A stretch of DNA of 64,000 nucleotides from Actinomadura sp. NBRC 104425 (lineage in GTDB: Bacteria > Actinomycetota > Actinomycetes > Streptosporangiales > Streptosporangiaceae): NCBI RefSeq assembly GCF_030269545.1, contig NZ_BSTN01000003.1, positions 368,968 through 432,967 of the forward strand, in the 5' to 3' direction. A model generated the notes under the pieces. The model did no database searches, was not told the origin of the DNA, and saw nothing but the letters and a program-made list of their open reading frames with translations. The stretch's first letter is position 1. The number at the start of each line of letters is the position of its first letter. The translations under genes were made by a program, and so were the position numbers. Positions 62,107 through 64,000 of the stretch are shown piece by piece.

Positions 62107-63066
62107 TCAGTCGTCGAGGGTGAACGGCCGGACGCGGATCCCCTTGGACGCCCAGGGCTCTGGCGTATCCCCCTGAGACAACCGCTCCAGCCAGCGGATC
62201 TGGTCGACCAGATATGCGTGTGACGACGACCCCTCGGTGAAAGTGATGATCGGTCCCTCGGTGCCGCGCTTGCCGTGCCCGTACAGCATCACACGGCACA
62301 CGTCATCGATCTCCTCGATCGCGAACGAGCAGGGGAAGTTGAACAGGGAGATCCGGAACCGGTCGTAGCGGGCCGCGACCGCCCCCAAGGGGCGCAGCAC
62401 CTCACGGACGTACCGGTCCGGGTCCTCCATCGCCGCCTCGGCAGGCTCGATGCGGTACCGATCACGCCGCGACTCGCAGTACGGGTCCATGATGAACAGC
62501 TGAATGGGAAGCCCGGCCGCCGCCTTCTTTTCGAACACCGGCAGCATCTGCTCACTGCCGTAAAAATTCCTGGTCAGCCCGAACATGTTGACGCGCTCGC
62601 GCGCGTTCGTGATGCGGCTGATCAGATCCTGCTCGGATTCCTCCGTGGTGTGCGGGTAGGCGTCGATGATGCCTGAGCGCTGCAGGTGCCCGACCTCGCC
62701 GGGCGTGTGGTCGGTGCCGTAGCCGAGCCTGTCCGGGCGAGTTCGGTACAGGCGGCACAGGTAGTCGATCCGCTCGTCGCTGGGGCGGCGCTCGGCGTGC
62801 TCCCACCGGCACAGGGTGGCCGCGTCGATGCCCGGTGGCGCGAGGCCGTCCCGCTCGTACAGCATGTCGAGCCGGGCCGACACCTCGGCGCGGGACCAGC
62901 CGTGGGCGATGCGCCACGCCTCCAGCGGGAACAGGTCAGGCAGCGCACGCAGCATCCGGTCAATGATCTCCTCGGTGGCCAGACCGCGGCGAATCCCGTT
63001 GAGACGGATGGCCGTCGCATCACGCTCGATCTTGCGACGACGAACTGCAGGGATGCGTTGCGTCAT
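62107..63066 (-). CDS. XRE-type regulator with PLD-like (DUF5919-type) C-terminal domain
   Basis: The 319-aa product has an N-terminal basic stretch, a helix-turn-helix region (about 45-115: FPLEAWRIAHGWSRAEVSAR, ATLCRWEHAERRPSDERIDY), and a C-terminal domain (about 155-315) reading RVNMFGLTRNFYGSEQMLPV, PIQLFIMDPYCESRRDRYRI, GTEGPIITFTEGSSSHAYLV. That domain resembles phospholipase-D-like domains in which a regulator senses a ligand. ATG 63066 gives MTQRIPAVRRRKIERD. Two repeats in its upstream region are probable operators. Confidence 0.82.
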   Translation of the reverse strand: MTQRIPAVRRRKIERDATAIRLNGIRRGLATEEIIDRMLRALPDLFPLEAWRIAHGWSRAEVSARLDMLYERDGLAPPGIDAATLCRWEHAERRPSDERIDYLCRLYRTRPDRLGYGTDHTPGEVGHLQRSGIIDAYPHTTEESEQDLISRITNARERVNMFGLTRNFYGSEQMLPVFEKKAAAGLPIQLFIMDPYCESRRDRYRIEPAEAAMEDPDRYVREVLRPLGAVAARYDRFRISLFNFPCSFAIEEIDDVCRVMLYGHGKRGTEGPIITFTEGSSSHAYLVDQIRWLERLSQGDTPEPWASKGIRVRPFTLDD

Positions 63067-63083
63067 GAGCGCATTGTGACTCG

Positions 63084-63136
63084 TTGCCGCGCGACGGCAA
63101 GGAAGATGCGCGAGGCTCTTTTCCGTGCGACGGCAA
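63084..63136. promoter_or_regulatory. Repeated operator GCGACGGCAA upstream of XRE-DUF5919
   Basis: GCGACGGCAA occurs at 63091-63100 and 63127-63136, 36 bp apart. The first is part of the inverted repeat TTGCCG-CGCGA-CGGCAA (63084-63100); the second has a degenerate partner (TTTTCCG at 63119). They lie 18-70 bp before the ATG at 63066. Confidence 0.55.
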
Positions 63137-63146
63137 TCTGTGAGCT

Positions 63147-63506
63147 GTGACGCAGACCACCCCCACGCTAGAGAGCGCCACGGCCCAGGCGCGCCGAAGC
63201 GCGCCGCAGGAGCCGCCCGTGGTCCCAGAGGGGGACACCCAGCGGCCGACACGCCCCACCCCCGCATGCCGGCCGACACCGCACAGCGTCCGGACAAGTC
63301 GTTGCGCGGGCTGATCGTCCGGGGCGTCGGCCCGGACCTGCCCTACACCCGGACCCGCGCGGCACCGGGCGGGCCGTGATGCGCTGCCCGCTCCCGCACG
63401 GCCGCGGCCTGGCAAGAGCGCCCCAGCCGAGCCACATGAAACCTGACCTGCGACGTCGGCACCCCTTCATGACCCCGGGCGCCCCCGCCCTCCATGTGGA
63501 GGGAGG
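63147..63506. other. Uncertain plus-strand coding region
   Basis: A GTG at 63147 opens VTQTTPTLESATAQARRSAP and stops near 63312, while another frame continues DKSLRGLIVRGVGPDLPYTR to a stop at 63377-63379. The two could be halves of one frameshifted small gene driven from the divergent operator region, but neither half is recognisable. I list it as undecided. Confidence 0.3.
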
Positions 63507-63541
63507 GCACCGCAGCGGGGTCTTCGTCCTCGCTGCGGTGC
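63507..63541 (-). terminator. Hairpin terminator of the cysteine-rich gene
   Basis: A perfect 11-bp stem pairs 63507-63517 (GCACCGCAGCG) with 63531-63541, with a 13-nt loop. It lies 23 bases after the stop at 63565. Confidence 0.7.
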
Positions 63542-63564
63542 ACCCGCGTGGGCGGGTAACGGGG

Positions 63565-64000
63565 TCAGGTGCTCGCTGCCTCGGCGCATGCGTCGCAGCA
63601 GCAGCCGTCGCGGGTGCACCAGCAGCGTCCCCCGCAGCCCCTGTTGTAGTGCTTGCTCCACGGCGGCTGGTAGCAACCGCATGTCGCGAAGGTGAGGGTG
63701 CCGGTCAGGCACGGGATGGGGAACGGCGGACGCCGGCGCGGGCCCTTGCCGCTGGACATCCCGCCGCCTCCAGGCGGGAAGTAACCGCCGCCGCCGTGTC
63801 CGCCGTGGGGCGGTGGGGGCGGGTAGCCGCCCTGCGGCGGATAAGGACCTTGCGGCGGATACGGGCCCTGCGAGCCGTACCCGCCCGGCGGATAGGCGTT
63901 GAAGACGCGGTCGATCGAGCGGCGGACCTCCCGGTCGAGCAGGGCGCGCGCCAGACGGCGGTCTTCCATCCGCACGTCGGCCAGTGCCAGCCGCAGCCCG
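63565..64000 (-). CDS. Cysteine-rich, Pro/Gly/Tyr-rich protein, 5' end beyond window
   Basis: The minus-strand frame is open to the right edge (GLRLALADVRMEDRRLARAL at the start), so the gene continues outside; a GTG at 63975 would be an internal start. After a helical beginning come PPGGYGSQGPYPPQGPYPPQ-type Pro/Gly/Tyr repeats, then a C-terminal region of about 50 residues with 11 cysteines (CLTG, CGCYQ, CGGRCWCTRDGCCCDACAE). The repeats suggest a disordered linker, the cysteines a metal-binding or disulfide-rich module. I do not recognise the family. Confidence 0.65.
   Translation of the reverse strand, partial: GLRLALADVRMEDRRLARALLDREVRRSIDRVFNAYPPGGYGSQGPYPPQGPYPPQGGYPPPPPHGGHGGGGYFPPGGGGMSSGKGPRRRPPFPIPCLTGTLTFATCGCYQPPWSKHYNRGCGGRCWCTRDGCCCDACAEAAST

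Overview
The window is about 70-75% G+C, packed with housekeeping genes, and reads as chromosome of a filamentous-type actinobacterium. Supporting signs are the rnhB/DUF2469, amt-glnB-glnD, gpsA-plsC-cofC and leuC/leuD-NdgR neighbourhoods, a coenzyme F420 gene (cofC), many GTG starts, a cysteine-type L28, and XRE regulators paired with small genes. A member of the Streptosporangiales (Thermomonospora/Actinomadura-like) is my best guess, by inference only.

Layout. 1-5.7 kb: start of rpsB, a membrane-anchored M23-like protein, xerC, and a yraN-yifB-dprA operon that points the opposite way to the gene order I know from other actinobacteria. 5.7-8 kb: an internally deleted IS5-type element abutting DUF2469, then rnhB and a 139-bp tandem duplication. 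8-14.4 kb: the classic lepB, rplS, trmD, rimM, KH protein, rpsP, ffh block. 14.4-16.4 kb: an ECF sigma factor with a putative membrane partner, placed between ffh and glnD. 16.4-22 kb: nitrogen control (glnD, glnB, amt) and ftsY. 22-30 kb: smc, a small coiled-coil protein, acyP, mutM, rnc, rpmF, DUF177. 30-40.5 kb: coaD, rsmD, a HEAT-repeat protein, recG, a DAK/FakA-like kinase, rpmB, thiD, a CBM2-like membrane protein, thiL, a lone AsnC ligand-binding domain and a DUF3515 lipoprotein.

40.5-44.8 kb is accessory. It lies between DUF3515 and ddl, which are usually close neighbours. It holds wrecks of a P450, an aldehyde dehydrogenase, a short-chain dehydrogenase and a formamidase, an intact TetR gene with a palindromic operator on its start codon, and a cluster of five odd minus-strand tRNA-like genes. 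Four of these form two copies of a pair made by an approximately 408-bp duplication. Each pair contains a short-variable-loop tRNA with a leucine anticodon (CAA or CAG) and an encoded CCA, then, one base later, a second tRNA-like gene whose anticodon loop lacks U33. One copy is preceded by a promoter and a 23-codon leucine-rich ORF with a strong Shine-Dalgarno. This is the most likely undescribed system in the window.

44.8-53.2 kb: ddl, a Cys/Met-metabolism PLP enzyme that lacks the PLP lysine, gpsA, plsC, cofC, a cold-shock-like protein, hup and leuDC. 53.3-59.5 kb: an IclR/NdgR regulator with a probably leaderless transcript divergent from leuC, a redoxin with a C-x-C site and a divergent MerR gene sharing a tandem-dyad promoter, two DUF202 proteins, a SAM hydrolase-like enzyme, a NUDIX protein and a beta-lactamase-fold lipoprotein. 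59.5-64 kb: two XRE-type regulators with small uncharacterised genes and candidate operators, and a cysteine-rich protein running off the right edge.
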